Shown here: positions 26,520 through 35,721 of the stretch, piece after piece
Numbering within the stretch: position 1 is the stretch's first letter
Layout: every line of letters begins with the position of its first letter
Assembly: GCF_009363075.1 (NCBI RefSeq)
Contig: NZ_CP045293.1
Location: 3,782,001-3,846,000 of the forward strand
Direction of reading: 5' to 3'
DNA from: Paenibacillus guangzhouensis
Lineage (GTDB): Bacteria > Bacillota > Bacilli > Paenibacillales > Paenibacillaceae
Length of the DNA stretch: 64,000 bases
Made by a program: the position numbers and the translations under genes
The notes under the pieces: generated by a model
Told to the model about the DNA's origin: nothing
Databases searched by the model: none
Seen by the model: only the letters and a program-made list of their open reading frames with translations

Positions 26520-27965
26520 TTATTTCGTTAATGTTGTGGATTGACCGTTCTGTACAAGAACCACTTTGCCGTCTGCGATCAATGCGATGGTGGAACCGTC
26601 AGCCGATACAGTGATTTCCGTTACTTCTGCTTTGATCTTGAATAGCTCCTTACGCTCGCCTTGCGCCGATACTTGAGCGATCGTCACGCCAGCAGCATCT
26701 TCTGTAGCTACGACTAACGCATCCTGCGTCGTAACCGCATTCCAGATCACGTTCTTATCCGCGATTAAGTCTGTTAAGTTTTTGCCATCAGCAGAGATAG
26801 CTTTCAGCACATCATTTTCTACTTTGCCTTCTGGGTCAGCACTGATATAGACAACGCGGCCATCGTTCAAGACGTTCGCGAACAATTTGTTATCAAGCGC
26901 CTTCGTCAATTGAACCGGCTTCGCATCTTTCTTCGTCAGATCGAATACGAACAACTGGGAGCCTGCTTTGGAGTAGTCGATTTTGAGCGACTCTTCCGTG
27001 CTGTCTTTATCGCTGTCCGCAACGCCTGTTACGTTCACCGTGTATACCAATTTCGTTCCGTCTGCCGATACATGAGGCTCAGCTTTGTTCTCCACTTTAT
27101 CAGATAGGATTGATTTCACCGAGGAGCTCTCCAACTCGATCACACCGATTTTTTCTTGCTTATCGCCTTGAGCGAAGTATACTTTTTTGCTGTCTGCCGA
27201 CCAGACCAAGTCTACCTTCACAGAGTTGTCGCTGCTCCATACGCGGGATGTGCCTGTATGTAGATTCACGAGAACGAGTTGTGCCCCTGCGTCAGCGTAC
27301 ACGCCGTATTTTCCGTCTGGCGATACAACCAATGCTGCAGCTTCATCAACTTTGGATAGAATCTCGTTCCTGTTGTTCGCCGCACGTAATTGATAGATTT
27401 CAGTCGTATCTGCATCATCTTTATTCACGATCACAGCATTGTTGGCGAGACGAGGTGCGGAGAAAATCCCTTCAAGAACTTTCACGCTCTTCACTTCTGC
27501 GCCTTCGATTTCTCCACCAAGTGCTTCCACGATCGCAGGCATTTCAACATACAAGACACCTTGAATCGTCTGTGGAGCCGTCGCGAACTGCTCTTCTTTG
27601 CCATTCGCTAAGAACGTTGTGCTCGAGGAAATCTCAGCCGTATGGAATTCATTCAACAATGTTGCTCCGTTTCCGCTTACGATGTAGCTTGCACCAAGTG
27701 CATTGGCTAGATCAGCTGCGGAGTACAGCACTTGAGCGCCGGATTTGATCGATTTTACGACCGACTTCATGCCGTCCACGGATAATGTTGCGTTCACAAC
27801 CGGATTCGCTAGCACGTTACGCGCTTCGACATTGGCTGTTCCTTGCGCTGTATTCTTCTGAACTGGTGCTGCGCTTGCAGCGGATGTTGTCACAACAGCA
27901 GTGACGAGTGCAGATGCAATGACCTTACCCAACATGTTCTTTTTCATGGATTTCTTTTCACCCAT
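26520..27965 (-). CDS. Secreted copper amine oxidase N-domain-like and beta-propeller-like protein
   Basis: 481 aa with an N-terminal signal peptide (about residues 8-33). Residues 55-165 resemble the stalk-type copper amine oxidase N-terminal domain common in Paenibacillus surface proteins (LYSAADLANALGASY, GVLYVEMPAIVEALGGE). The rest contains TolB/WD40-like blades (VVSPDGKYGVYADAG, VWSADSKKVYFAQGD, VSADGTKLVYTV, VSADGSTIALIADGK). Only 33 bp before pstS and behind a Pho box-like region, so probably part of the phosphate regulon. Function unknown; perhaps a cell-envelope scaffold or sensor. Start uncertain between 27965 and 27947. Confidence 0.72.
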   Translation of the reverse strand: MGEKKSMKKNMLGKVIASALVTAVVTTSAASAAPVQKNTAQGTANVEARNVLANPVVNATLSVDGMKSVVKSIKSGAQVLYSAADLANALGASYIVSGNGATLLNEFHTAEISSSTTFLANGKEEQFATAPQTIQGVLYVEMPAIVEALGGEIEGAEVKSVKVLEGIFSAPRLANNAVIVNKDDADTTEIYQLRAANNRNEILSKVDEAAALVVSPDGKYGVYADAGAQLVLVNLHTGTSRVWSSDNSVKVDLVWSADSKKVYFAQGDKQEKIGVIELESSSVKSILSDKVENKAEPHVSADGTKLVYTVNVTGVADSDKDSTEESLKIDYSKAGSQLFVFDLTKKDAKPVQLTKALDNKLFANVLNDGRVVYISADPEGKVENDVLKAISADGKNLTDLIADKNVIWNAVTTQDALVVATEDAAGVTIAQVSAQGERKELFKIKAEVTEITVSADGSTIALIADGKVVLVQNGQSTTLTK

Positions 27966-28063
27966 TCTTTTCGGATTATGTAGCGGATTTGAACTTCTGA
28001 TGTTATTTTCACATGGGATTGTTAAAAGACTTCGCAGGAATTGTTCGCCAGATATTAATATTC

Positions 28064-28092
28064 GGTGAAGGAATTGTAAAAGAAATTGTAAA
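28064..28092 (-). promoter_or_regulatory. Candidate Pho box of the first pst operon
   Basis: On the minus strand, TTTACA, TTTACA and TTCACC start 12 and 11 bases apart; a further TTAACA lies closer to the gene near 28019. This matches the direct-repeat form of PhoP sites, though less regular than those at 46707 and 52322. Confidence 0.5.
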
Positions 28093-28181
28093 TTTTATGA
28101 AAATGAATCATGAAATCGTATAAAATTATAGTTCTTTATACCTTTCTGGATTAGATGCGAATAAGCATTCATTCCCATAAC

Positions 28182-28225
28182 AAAAAAGCATACAACCGTC
28201 ATTTGGATGACAACGGTCGCATGCT
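28182..28225 (-). terminator. Terminator of the fucosidase gene
   Basis: AGCAT-CAACCGT / ACGGT-GCATGCT stem with a minus-strand TTTTTT tail. Confidence 0.7.
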
Positions 28226-28267
28226 GATGTGTTTTCTGAACTGGTTATAGTCGAATATGCAAGATTA

Positions 28268-29686
28268 TTAACTCGAATAGACTTCAAAATTGGAGATGGT
28301 CGGGCACCATCTCGATCCGGTTATCGATAGCCGAATGTACCGGGATATCACGGCATCGAACCGGCAAATACGCTTATATCCGACCACCGTACCATCGAAT
28401 AGTGGTTTCCAGGTTTCTCCGTCCATATACGCAAGAGTGAAGCGCTCGATTCGCTGTCCCGAACGAATATGTTCCTGAAGAACGACATGATCGAAAGTCG
28501 TCTCGCGCTGTAGATCAACATCGATCGTCGCTTGTTCCATGCCTTCTAGCGAACACCAGAATGTGCTCGGATTGCCGTCTATCATATGACCAGCGGCATG
28601 TCCTTCCATAGATGCAGAGGCTTGAATCCTAGCATTCGCTGCCAGATTATTACTGAACGTGTGACGAATCGCATTCCCTAATTCCGTCAAGCGCGCCACA
28701 TCATTCTCGTGGAACAGCCCTCGGCGGTCTGGTGGAATATTCAGCAGAAACGTCGCATTGCCGCCGACAGACCCATAGTAGATATGCAGCAATTCTTCCA
28801 ACGATCTAACCTTATCATCTTCCGAAGCATGATAGAACCATCCTGGCCTGATCGATGTGTTCACTTCAGCAGGATACCATACTAGCTCTCGTTCATGCGC
28901 AATGACCTCTCTGCTGCCTAAATCAGCGTCTTCTGAACTATATCTTCGTGCAAAGGAAGCGTCATCCACGTGCTGTGACTTCTCTTGGATTCGCTCATTA
29001 TCGCGAAGGGATGCAGGTACGACGCTCCACTCCGATGTTCGGCAGTGACCAGCCTCATTACCGCACCACCGAATATCCGGACCACACACCGAAATGGACG
29101 CATTGGGCTGGAGTTCTCGGATTAGTGCATAATAGCTTTCCCAATCGTAGACTTGCCGTTTTCCGTTAGGTCCTTCGCCGCAGGCGCCATCGAACCAGAC
29201 GCAGAAGATCTCCCCGTAATTCGTCAGCAGTTCCCGCAATTGATTGGTGAAATAGGCGTTATATGAAGGCGAATCCCCATAGGTTGGCTCATGCCGATCC
29301 CACGGTGATAAATAAATGCCAAATCGAATGCCGCCTTGACGGCAGGCTTCGGCTACTTCTTGTACGATGTCGCCTTTGCCGTCTTTCCATGGGCTATTTT
29401 TGACAGAATGTTCCGTGTATGCACTTGGCCATAAGCAAAACCCGTCGTGATGCTTACACGTGAGGATCAACCCCCTCATCCCCGCTGCCTTACACGCTTC
29501 CACCCATTGATTCGCATCAAATTGTTCCGGATTAAAAATCGATGGCTCCTCGTTCCCCATTCCCCATTCTTTATCTGTATACGTATTCACCGTAAAATGA
29601 ACGAACGCATAAAATTCCATCTCCTGTACCGCCAATTGGCGATCCGATGGCTTAACTTGCGCAGCGTATTGAATCATATTGTGCAT
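28268..29686 (-). CDS. GH29 alpha-L-fucosidase with C-terminal F5/8-type domain
   Basis: 472 aa from ATG 29686 (GGGAGG upstream). GH29 catalytic domain: FVHFTVNTYTDKEWG, LTCKHHDGFCLWPS, IYLSPWDRHEP and EIFCVWFDGACGEG, whose Asp is the nucleophile position. The last 130 residues resemble an F5/8 type C (CBM32-like) sugar-binding domain (DGNPSTFWCSLEG, FDHVVLQEHI, ISRYIRLSI). There is no signal peptide, so it acts on imported fucosides. The lack of nearby fucose catabolic genes means the true substrate may differ from fucosides. Confidence 0.85.
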   Translation of the reverse strand: MHNMIQYAAQVKPSDRQLAVQEMEFYAFVHFTVNTYTDKEWGMGNEEPSIFNPEQFDANQWVEACKAAGMRGLILTCKHHDGFCLWPSAYTEHSVKNSPWKDGKGDIVQEVAEACRQGGIRFGIYLSPWDRHEPTYGDSPSYNAYFTNQLRELLTNYGEIFCVWFDGACGEGPNGKRQVYDWESYYALIRELQPNASISVCGPDIRWCGNEAGHCRTSEWSVVPASLRDNERIQEKSQHVDDASFARRYSSEDADLGSREVIAHERELVWYPAEVNTSIRPGWFYHASEDDKVRSLEELLHIYYGSVGGNATFLLNIPPDRRGLFHENDVARLTELGNAIRHTFSNNLAANARIQASASMEGHAAGHMIDGNPSTFWCSLEGMEQATIDVDLQRETTFDHVVLQEHIRSGQRIERFTLAYMDGETWKPLFDGTVVGYKRICRFDAVISRYIRLSITGSRWCPTISNFEVYSS

Positions 29687-29782
29687 GTCGCTTCCTCCCG
29701 TCATATTTGCTTTTTGTTGCACTGGTTCTTATTTTAATGGCTCGGTATGAAAAGGATTTGTAGAAAAGTAAGCCGTTTTTGT

Positions 29783-29822
29783 ACAAAAAAAACCGAACCC
29801 CTGAATCTTCAGAAGTCCGGTT
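29783..29822 (-). terminator. Terminator of the sugar ABC/kinase operon
   Basis: Minus-strand stem AACCGGACTTCTGAAG... with AACCG / CGGTT base and an eight-T tail (A run 29783-29790 on the plus strand). Confidence 0.75.
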
Positions 29823-29836
29823 AACGTTAATCCGTC

Positions 29837-31336
29837 TTAATATGTTATAAATAAGTCCTTCACGGAAGGGTAGATGTTCTTATACTGCTCGAATTTGCGT
29901 TGATAGTGTGCATGCAACGCGTCATCCGGCATATACACTTCGGCCGCGGCAGTCGATAAATACTGTTCCGCGAATGCGGTGTAGCTGTTCACCCAGCCGA
30001 GCTGGATAAATCCTCCGGAGGCTGCTCCAAGCGCAGGCAAGTATTGTGAGTCCTGCGGAACCCTTACCGGTACGCCGAACACATCCGCAATGATCTGGCA
30101 CCATACCTGACTCTTCGTTCCGCCACCGATCAGGACAAGCGGCTTCTGCAGCGCGCTGCCGCCCAGCTGCTGCTGCACATGCTTCATCGCAAAGGCTACA
30201 CCTTCGAGCACTGCGCAGCCCATCATCGCTTTCGTCGTTGCTTGCCTCAAACCAATGAAGCAGCCGGACGCCTGTTGATCTTGGATCGGCGACCGTTCCC
30301 CGTTCAGATACGGGAGGAAGAGCAGTGGATTCGCTAATCGATCCGTTGTCCGCACCGCTTCCTCAAAGGCTTGGTAAGCTTGTTGCGAACTAACCGCACC
30401 TTCGCCGAACGTTGCTACCGCCCATTGATGTGCGTTGCCGGCATTCAGCATCGGAGCTACAGCGATCAATACGCCTTCCGCTGCATGTGCTAGATGAAAT
30501 ACCCGACTTTCCGCTGGCAACTTCTGATGGGACGTCATACCAATCCAGCCTGTCGTCCCGACGTAACCATACATTTCACCGGCCGCTGTGACCCCTGCAC
30601 CAATCGTCGTCGCCCCGGCATCGCCAATGCCGCACAGCACTGTCGTGCCCGCCCTGAACCCTGTGATACGCGCAGCCTCGGAATGCACTTCACCCGCGAC
30701 CGCATCGGGTGCCAGAATCGGCGTCAGCTTCTCGCTATTCAGACCGAAACGCGACAACCAAGCTGATTCCCACGTCCGGGTATGAAGATTCATCATCCCT
30801 GCAGTCGCAGCTGATGTTGCGTCTGTCACCGCCTGACCTGTCAGATGATAGATCACGTAGTCCTTGGAGCTGATCAGGTACCAAGCTGTTTGGTCATCCT
30901 GTTCCGCTTCCTGCTCTTTGATCCACAGCAGTTTCGCAAGCGGCGATGTGCCATCCAACGCATTCCCCGTCACTTGGAAAATGCCCTCCGGGCTGAGCTC
31001 TTGATTCATTCGTTCTGCCTGATGCGCCGCTCGCCCATCCGAATATAAGATGGCAGGCCGTACCGGAGAACCGTCTGCCCGAATTGGAATAATATCCTGC
31101 ATTTGCCCGCTAAAGGTGATGAGCTCAATATCGTCGGCACGGATGCCGCTGCTCCACCAAGCGTTCGCAATCGTACACACCGCATCCATCCATTGCGCCG
31201 GGTGCTGTTCGATCCATCCTCCATCTAAGAGCGTCTGCATCGGAACATCTTGCTCTTGATGCAGCTCCCCCTGCTTGTTGACCAACACACCCTTCGCGTT
31301 CGTCGTGCCGATATCAAAAGCTGCAATGTAGCCCAT
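29837..31336 (-). CDS. FGGY-family carbohydrate kinase
   Basis: 499 aa. FGGY motifs: AAFDIGTTNAKGVLVN, ITFSGQMQDIIPI, GIGDAGATTIGAG, LLFLPYLNGERSPI, VLIGGGTKSQVWCQIIADV. Transfers phosphate from ATP to a sugar such as a pentulose, hexonate or tetritol. Last gene of an operon with a TrpA-like aldolase, a single-permease sugar ABC transporter and a SorC-type regulator; the same gene types (SorC regulator, FGGY kinase, aldolase) occur in AI-2 and pentitol systems. The start has AAGGAGTGAG within the end of the preceding gene. Distinct from the xylulokinase at 36914. Confidence 0.88.
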   Translation of the reverse strand: MGYIAAFDIGTTNAKGVLVNKQGELHQEQDVPMQTLLDGGWIEQHPAQWMDAVCTIANAWWSSGIRADDIELITFSGQMQDIIPIRADGSPVRPAILYSDGRAAHQAERMNQELSPEGIFQVTGNALDGTSPLAKLLWIKEQEAEQDDQTAWYLISSKDYVIYHLTGQAVTDATSAATAGMMNLHTRTWESAWLSRFGLNSEKLTPILAPDAVAGEVHSEAARITGFRAGTTVLCGIGDAGATTIGAGVTAAGEMYGYVGTTGWIGMTSHQKLPAESRVFHLAHAAEGVLIAVAPMLNAGNAHQWAVATFGEGAVSSQQAYQAFEEAVRTTDRLANPLLFLPYLNGERSPIQDQQASGCFIGLRQATTKAMMGCAVLEGVAFAMKHVQQQLGGSALQKPLVLIGGGTKSQVWCQIIADVFGVPVRVPQDSQYLPALGAASGGFIQLGWVNSYTAFAEQYLSTAAAEVYMPDDALHAHYQRKFEQYKNIYPSVKDLFITY

Positions 31337-31340
31337 GATC

Positions 31341-32165
31341 TCACTCCTTCATATCTGCAAGCGTTGTGTTCTCTTTCATCTCCGAAATCAGCCGGTACAA
31401 ATAATCCTGCTCGCCGGTCTCGCACCGTGCCACAAGCACCGAACCAACGACAGCCCCTTCGAACCCGCTAGCCACGACCGACCTTACGCGTTCACCGGAC
31501 CGCAGACCGAATCCCGCGACGATCATCGCTGTCTTCGTGAATGTTCTAGCTCTCGCGTACAGATCGGCCAGATTCGTGCTGGAATTCGCCAGCGGGTTCC
31601 CTGTCGCGCCTGTATAGAGCTGGGCATAGAGAATGTTGAGCGCACTGCATACCCGCTTCATCTCCTCATCCGGAAGGGCGTCGTTTACGAATCCGACCAC
31701 ATCAACGCCGTGCGCTGCAACGGCAGACTGCAGCTTAATCTGATCTTCTATACTCGCGTCCGGAACGACCAAACCGTCGATCAGCCCTGCTTCAGCTAAT
31801 CGCAGAGCAACCCCCTCTTCGATCAGCTCTTTCTTGTAGCCCATCGCCCAGATTGGCTCTTCCTGCTGCTGACGAAGACGTGTCATATAAGGCATCAGCC
31901 AGTCATGCCCTGCTTCTTCCTCGGCATGGGCTTGTACGCGTGCATGTCCCCGCTTAATGACAGCGCCGTCCATGTATGGATTCGCGCTAGGGATCCCGAT
32001 CTCGAATATATCAATGCCCGCTGTTGCGGAATCTCTAACAATCTCCAAGGACTTCTCGACATCTGGATCTCCGGATACGAAATATCCAATCAATAATGCT
32101 TCTTGCAATTCTTCAATTCGCTGCCAGGCTTGTAAGTTTCTCGTGCTGTTAAAATGATTGTTCAT
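31341..32165 (-). CDS. Tryptophan synthase alpha-like TIM-barrel aldolase in a sugar operon
   Basis: 274 aa from ATG 32165, overlapping the permease stop (ATGA). The whole TrpA fold is recognisable: FEIGIPSANPYMDGAVIKRG carries Glu55 and Asp66, with the same spacing as catalytic Glu49 and Asp60 of TrpA, and LIDGLVVPDASIED, LYTGATGNPLANSST, VAGFGLRSGERVR, EGAVVGSVLV correspond to the phosphate-binding loops. No trpB or other trp genes are near. In TrpA these residues cleave indole-glycerol phosphate to indole and glyceraldehyde 3-phosphate; here, next to a sugar kinase, a retro-aldol cleavage of a phosphorylated sugar is likely (inference). Confidence 0.82.
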   Translation of the reverse strand: MNNHFNSTRNLQAWQRIEELQEALLIGYFVSGDPDVEKSLEIVRDSATAGIDIFEIGIPSANPYMDGAVIKRGHARVQAHAEEEAGHDWLMPYMTRLRQQQEEPIWAMGYKKELIEEGVALRLAEAGLIDGLVVPDASIEDQIKLQSAVAAHGVDVVGFVNDALPDEEMKRVCSALNILYAQLYTGATGNPLANSSTNLADLYARARTFTKTAMIVAGFGLRSGERVRSVVASGFEGAVVGSVLVARCETGEQDYLYRLISEMKENTTLADMKE

Positions 32166-33136
32166 CGCGAACCACGACCGAACTTCTGCATAATGACGGC
32201 CGCAATGACGATCAAGCCCGTAATGACGTCCTGCATAAATGTCGGTACTTGCATGATGGTCAGACCATTCGCGAGAATACCGATAATGGCAGCGCCCACG
32301 AAAGTACCCCAAATGTTAGGTACCCCCTCCTTGAACGACGTCATGCCAAGATATGCTGCTGCATACGCCTGCAGGAACAAGCCATTCCCTGCCGTAGGAT
32401 GCGCGGATCCAAGACGGGAAGCCATGAGGACGCCTGTCAATGCCGCAAGGGCTGCACCAAGTGCGAAGGCTGCGTTCTTATTCCATTTCACGCGAAGTCC
32501 TGCAATGCGGGATGCCGACTCATTGCCGCCAATCGCATAGAGACGTCTACCGAATGCCGTCTGTGTCATCACATACCAGAACAGAATCGTGATGAGCAGC
32601 ATGACGATGGAGAGTAACGGGATGCCAAGCAGAGACTTCTGACCAACCAACCGGAAGCTATCTGGGATATTCTCGAAGATTGTTGCCCCGCCGGTTAACC
32701 AGAAGGTAAAGCCGCCCAGAATCGTACTCATGGCAAGCGTCGTAATGAAGGACAATACGCGGAACTGCGTCACGATCCATCCATTAATGAAGCCTACGAC
32801 AAGCGCGACTAGAACCGGTACGATGAATGCGACCCAAATCGGTCCGCCGCTCGCTGCGATTTTTGCTGCGATGACCCCGCCAAGGCTGGCAATCGCCCCA
32901 ATCGATAGGTCGAATTCACTCACAGACATTACAATGGTTGCGCCAATCCCAATAATAACGAGGAAGGAAATTTGGCGGCTGATATTGATCGCATTATCCA
33001 GCGTCGCGAACGAATCCGGATTCAGTATGCTGAAAATAATCGCAATGATCACACCGGCAATCACGGTGCCATAGGATCGGAATATTTTGCCCCACTCGAT
33101 TGAAGAAGAGCTTTTTGTCATTTTCGTAGTTTCCAT
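32162..33136 (-). CDS. Sugar ABC transporter permease (RbsC family)
   Basis: 324 aa from ATG 33136 (AAAGGAAG upstream). Around ten membrane helices with the RbsC/AraH signature: SEFDLSIGAIASLGGVIAA, FINGWIVTQFRVLSFITTLA, GFTFWLTGG, YAIGGNESASRIAGLRV, AAYLGMTSFKEGVPNIWGT. Imports a monosaccharide-like compound as a homodimer with the ATPase encoded upstream. Confidence 0.93.
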   Translation of the reverse strand: METTKMTKSSSSIEWGKIFRSYGTVIAGVIIAIIFSILNPDSFATLDNAINISRQISFLVIIGIGATIVMSVSEFDLSIGAIASLGGVIAAKIAASGGPIWVAFIVPVLVALVVGFINGWIVTQFRVLSFITTLAMSTILGGFTFWLTGGATIFENIPDSFRLVGQKSLLGIPLLSIVMLLITILFWYVMTQTAFGRRLYAIGGNESASRIAGLRVKWNKNAAFALGAALAALTGVLMASRLGSAHPTAGNGLFLQAYAAAYLGMTSFKEGVPNIWGTFVGAAIIGILANGLTIMQVPTFMQDVITGLIVIAAVIMQKFGRGSR

Positions 33137-33196
33137 GATCGGTCTTCCTTTCATCGATAAAATCCAAAGATCAAAAAGGTGACGTAAATTTTTGAA

Positions 33197-34693
33197 TTAC
33201 CGATTATAGCAAATTTGTAGTAGTTGTTCGGATGTGGCTTCATCTCCCGGCACTTCGGCCACGATGGAACCCTCCCGCAGCACGTAAATCCGATCGCACA
33301 AGTCCAATATTTCGTGAATATCCGAGGAGACATAGACCACCCCGCGCTTATCACGCGCTTGCTCACGGAGCAGCCGGTGAATTTCTTCACGCGTCATCAC
33401 GTCGACGGCTTGTGTCGCTTCATCGCAGAGGAAGATCTCCGGATTGTTCATCAGCGCTTTAGCAAAGACGACTTTCTGCTGATTCCCTCCACTAAGCTCA
33501 GATACATTCTGCTCACTGGATGTTGCTTTGACATTCATGTGATCCATAAAACGCCGCACTTCACTCTTCTCGAACCGCTGCCGCACATAGACGCCTGAGG
33601 AGTAATGCTTCAGACGCGGCAGTGTCATGTTCTCGCGAATTGTCAGACTCATCACGAGACCTTCCGATCTGCGATCCTCAGGAATCAATACCATACCGTT
33701 CTCCAGCGCGTGCTGCGGTGAAGCAATTCGCTTCGATTGACCTGAGACCATCATGTCGCCGCTCTGAATCGACCGAACGCCATAGATGGCTTCGAGCAAT
33801 TCCGTACGCCCTGCGCCTGCCAGACCGAAGATGCCTACAATTTCGCCACGGTGAACACGGAAGCTGGAATCTCTTACAGTTCCATCGACGGTAGATAAGT
33901 TCTTTACTTCAAGAAGTACAGGCTCATGCAATGCATTCGTGCGCGTCTGAGCCGTTGTTCCTTGATAGTCCGTATCCGTCATGTAAGAAATCACTTTCTT
34001 GATATCGGCTTCTTCCCGTGTCAACGTACCTGCCCACTTGCCGTTCCGGAATACGATAATTCGATCCGATAGACGGAAAATTTCCTCCATCCGGTGAGAG
34101 ACATACAGAATCGCTGTTCCTTGGTCCGTCATGCGCTTAATCAAGCGGAATAATACTTCCGTCTCCTGATCGGTCAGCGAGGCTGTCGGTTCATCGAGAA
34201 TTAACAGCTTGCAATCCTGCATCATAATGCGCATGAGCTCCAGCATTGTGCGCTCGGGTGGTGACATCTCCTCCGCCGTTTTCGTCAAGTCCAGCTCGAT
34301 GCCAAGCTCTTTCTTCACAGCCTCGGCGCGTTCCTTCATCTGGTTCCACTTGATCCGAAGGCCGAATTTCAACTGTGGGAGCTCGAGTCCAAGATATAGA
34401 TTCTCATATCCTGAGAATGAAGGGATTAAATGCCGCTCTTGATGGATGACATGAATGCCCAAACGATGCGCATCACGCGGTGAATGAATCGTAACGGCTT
34501 GTCCATTCCATGCGATGCGACCGCCATCCGGTGTATAGACACCTGTGATGATTTTGATGAAAGTCGATTTGCCTGCGCCGTTCTCCCCCACTAGACCTAC
34601 AACTTCGCCTGGCGCAATCGAGAGGGAAATGTCCGAGAGGGCGTGATGCTGACCGAATTTCTTATCCAGTTGTTGAACTTCTAACAGTGACAT
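33197..34693 (-). CDS. Sugar ABC transporter ATPase (RbsA/MglA type, two ATPase domains)
   Basis: 498 aa from ATG 34693 (AGGAGG nine bases upstream; an ATG at 34702 abuts that site). The first domain has Walker A GENGAGKST and Walker B LLILDEPTASL with a diverged signature; the second has a degenerate Walker A (GLAGAGRTELLEA) but a good signature LSGGNQQKVVFAKAL. This asymmetry is normal in the family. Pairs with the permease at 32162. Confidence 0.94.
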   Translation of the reverse strand: MSLLEVQQLDKKFGQHHALSDISLSIAPGEVVGLVGENGAGKSTFIKIITGVYTPDGGRIAWNGQAVTIHSPRDAHRLGIHVIHQERHLIPSFSGYENLYLGLELPQLKFGLRIKWNQMKERAEAVKKELGIELDLTKTAEEMSPPERTMLELMRIMMQDCKLLILDEPTASLTDQETEVLFRLIKRMTDQGTAILYVSHRMEEIFRLSDRIIVFRNGKWAGTLTREEADIKKVISYMTDTDYQGTTAQTRTNALHEPVLLEVKNLSTVDGTVRDSSFRVHRGEIVGIFGLAGAGRTELLEAIYGVRSIQSGDMMVSGQSKRIASPQHALENGMVLIPEDRRSEGLVMSLTIRENMTLPRLKHYSSGVYVRQRFEKSEVRRFMDHMNVKATSSEQNVSELSGGNQQKVVFAKALMNNPEIFLCDEATQAVDVMTREEIHRLLREQARDKRGVVYVSSDIHEILDLCDRIYVLREGSIVAEVPGDEATSEQLLQICYNR

Positions 34694-34724
34694 CAGGGTC
34701 ATCCTCCTGCCATGGAAGGAATAA

Positions 34725-34745
34725 AGCGGCTGGAGACCAGCCGCT
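34725..34745 (-). promoter_or_regulatory. Intercistronic stem-loop after the binding-protein gene
   Basis: Perfect AGCGGCTGG / CCAGCCGCT stem in the gap between binding-protein and ATPase genes, with no strong T tract. Probably limits read-through or protects the upstream message, giving more binding protein than ATPase. Confidence 0.6.
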
Positions 34746-34760
34746 CTACCTTCATTTGTG

Positions 34761-35687
34761 TTATCCTTGGTCTTTTGTAATTAAGCTTGCTGGTGCGTAC
34801 AATTCTGTTCCTTCCACCGGCTTGCCTTGGAATACGAGATCAAGCTGTTGCGCTACGATCTCCGCCATGCCTGGGAAGTTCTGCTTCACGGTTGCAATGA
34901 GCGGGGAGCCTTTCTTAATCATCTCAATCGCCTGGCTGTTCCCGTCGATACCGATAACGACGATATCTTTACGACCAGATGCTTCGATCGCTTGCGCTGC
35001 ACCGATTGCCGGCTCGTCCCATCCTGTCCATACCGCTGTGATTGAACCTGGCTCTTTGTTTGCGAGCAGCAAGCTCTCCATTTGTTTACGTGCGCTCTCA
35101 ATTGGTCCTGGCACTTCCACTTGCATTTCTGTTACTTTCTTCACATCTGGATTCTCGCTAAGCATTTGGTCTAGGAAAAGCGTACGCTTCAGTACACCCG
35201 GATGCGCACGATACGTTAACGCAACCAAGTTCCCTTTTTTACCGATCGTATCGAACAAATGCGTTGTAATCATTTTTGACATTTCCGTATTATCGCTTGT
35301 CGCGTTCATTGTCATGCCATCGATATAACCGGAGTCACAGCCCAAGACTGGGATGTTCTTTTCTTTTGCAGACGCAATCTGTGCTTTCAATTGATTCGGG
35401 TCTGTACTTACGATGATAATGGCATCCGTCTTGCTCGCAATTACGTCCTCCATCCGGCTAGCTAATTGGCCTACATCGCCTTTCGTATCAATGACATTGG
35501 CTTTCCAGCCATGGTCAGCAGCTTGCTTCTTCAGTGCTTCTACCATCTCGTTCGTCGTTACGGATGATAGGAATGGCGTCATGATCGACACGCTTTTCTC
35601 GCCATCTTTGCTAGAATTTCCGCCTGAGCATGCTGCAAGACTAATGATGAAAATGATCGATAATAACACGGATACTGCCTTCTTCAT
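34761..35687 (-). CDS. Sugar-binding lipoprotein of ABC transporter
   Basis: 308 aa. Lipoprotein signal with lipobox LAAC (Cys20), then a type I periplasmic-binding fold related to ribose/AI-2 binding proteins: SVSIMTPFLSSVTTNEMVEA, AIIIVSTDPNQLKAQI, VLGCDSGY, TAVWTGWDEPAIGAAQAIEA, VIGIDGNSQAIE. Captures the substrate outside the membrane for the adjacent permease. Ligand not determinable from sequence alone. Confidence 0.92.
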   Translation of the reverse strand: MKKAVSVLLSIIFIISLAACSGGNSSKDGEKSVSIMTPFLSSVTTNEMVEALKKQAADHGWKANVIDTKGDVGQLASRMEDVIASKTDAIIIVSTDPNQLKAQIASAKEKNIPVLGCDSGYIDGMTMNATSDNTEMSKMITTHLFDTIGKKGNLVALTYRAHPGVLKRTLFLDQMLSENPDVKKVTEMQVEVPGPIESARKQMESLLLANKEPGSITAVWTGWDEPAIGAAQAIEASGRKDIVVIGIDGNSQAIEMIKKGSPLIATVKQNFPGMAEIVAQQLDLVFQGKPVEGTELYAPASLITKDQG

Positions 35688-35721
35688 TATTTTTCCCCCT
35701 AATCATTTCTCTTGATATGAT

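Noticed and set aside
32166-32312. N-terminal extension of the TrpA-like gene
   Set aside because: Basic, Arg/His/Tyr-rich translation of permease DNA in another frame; ATGA overlap start at 32165 fits TrpA length.
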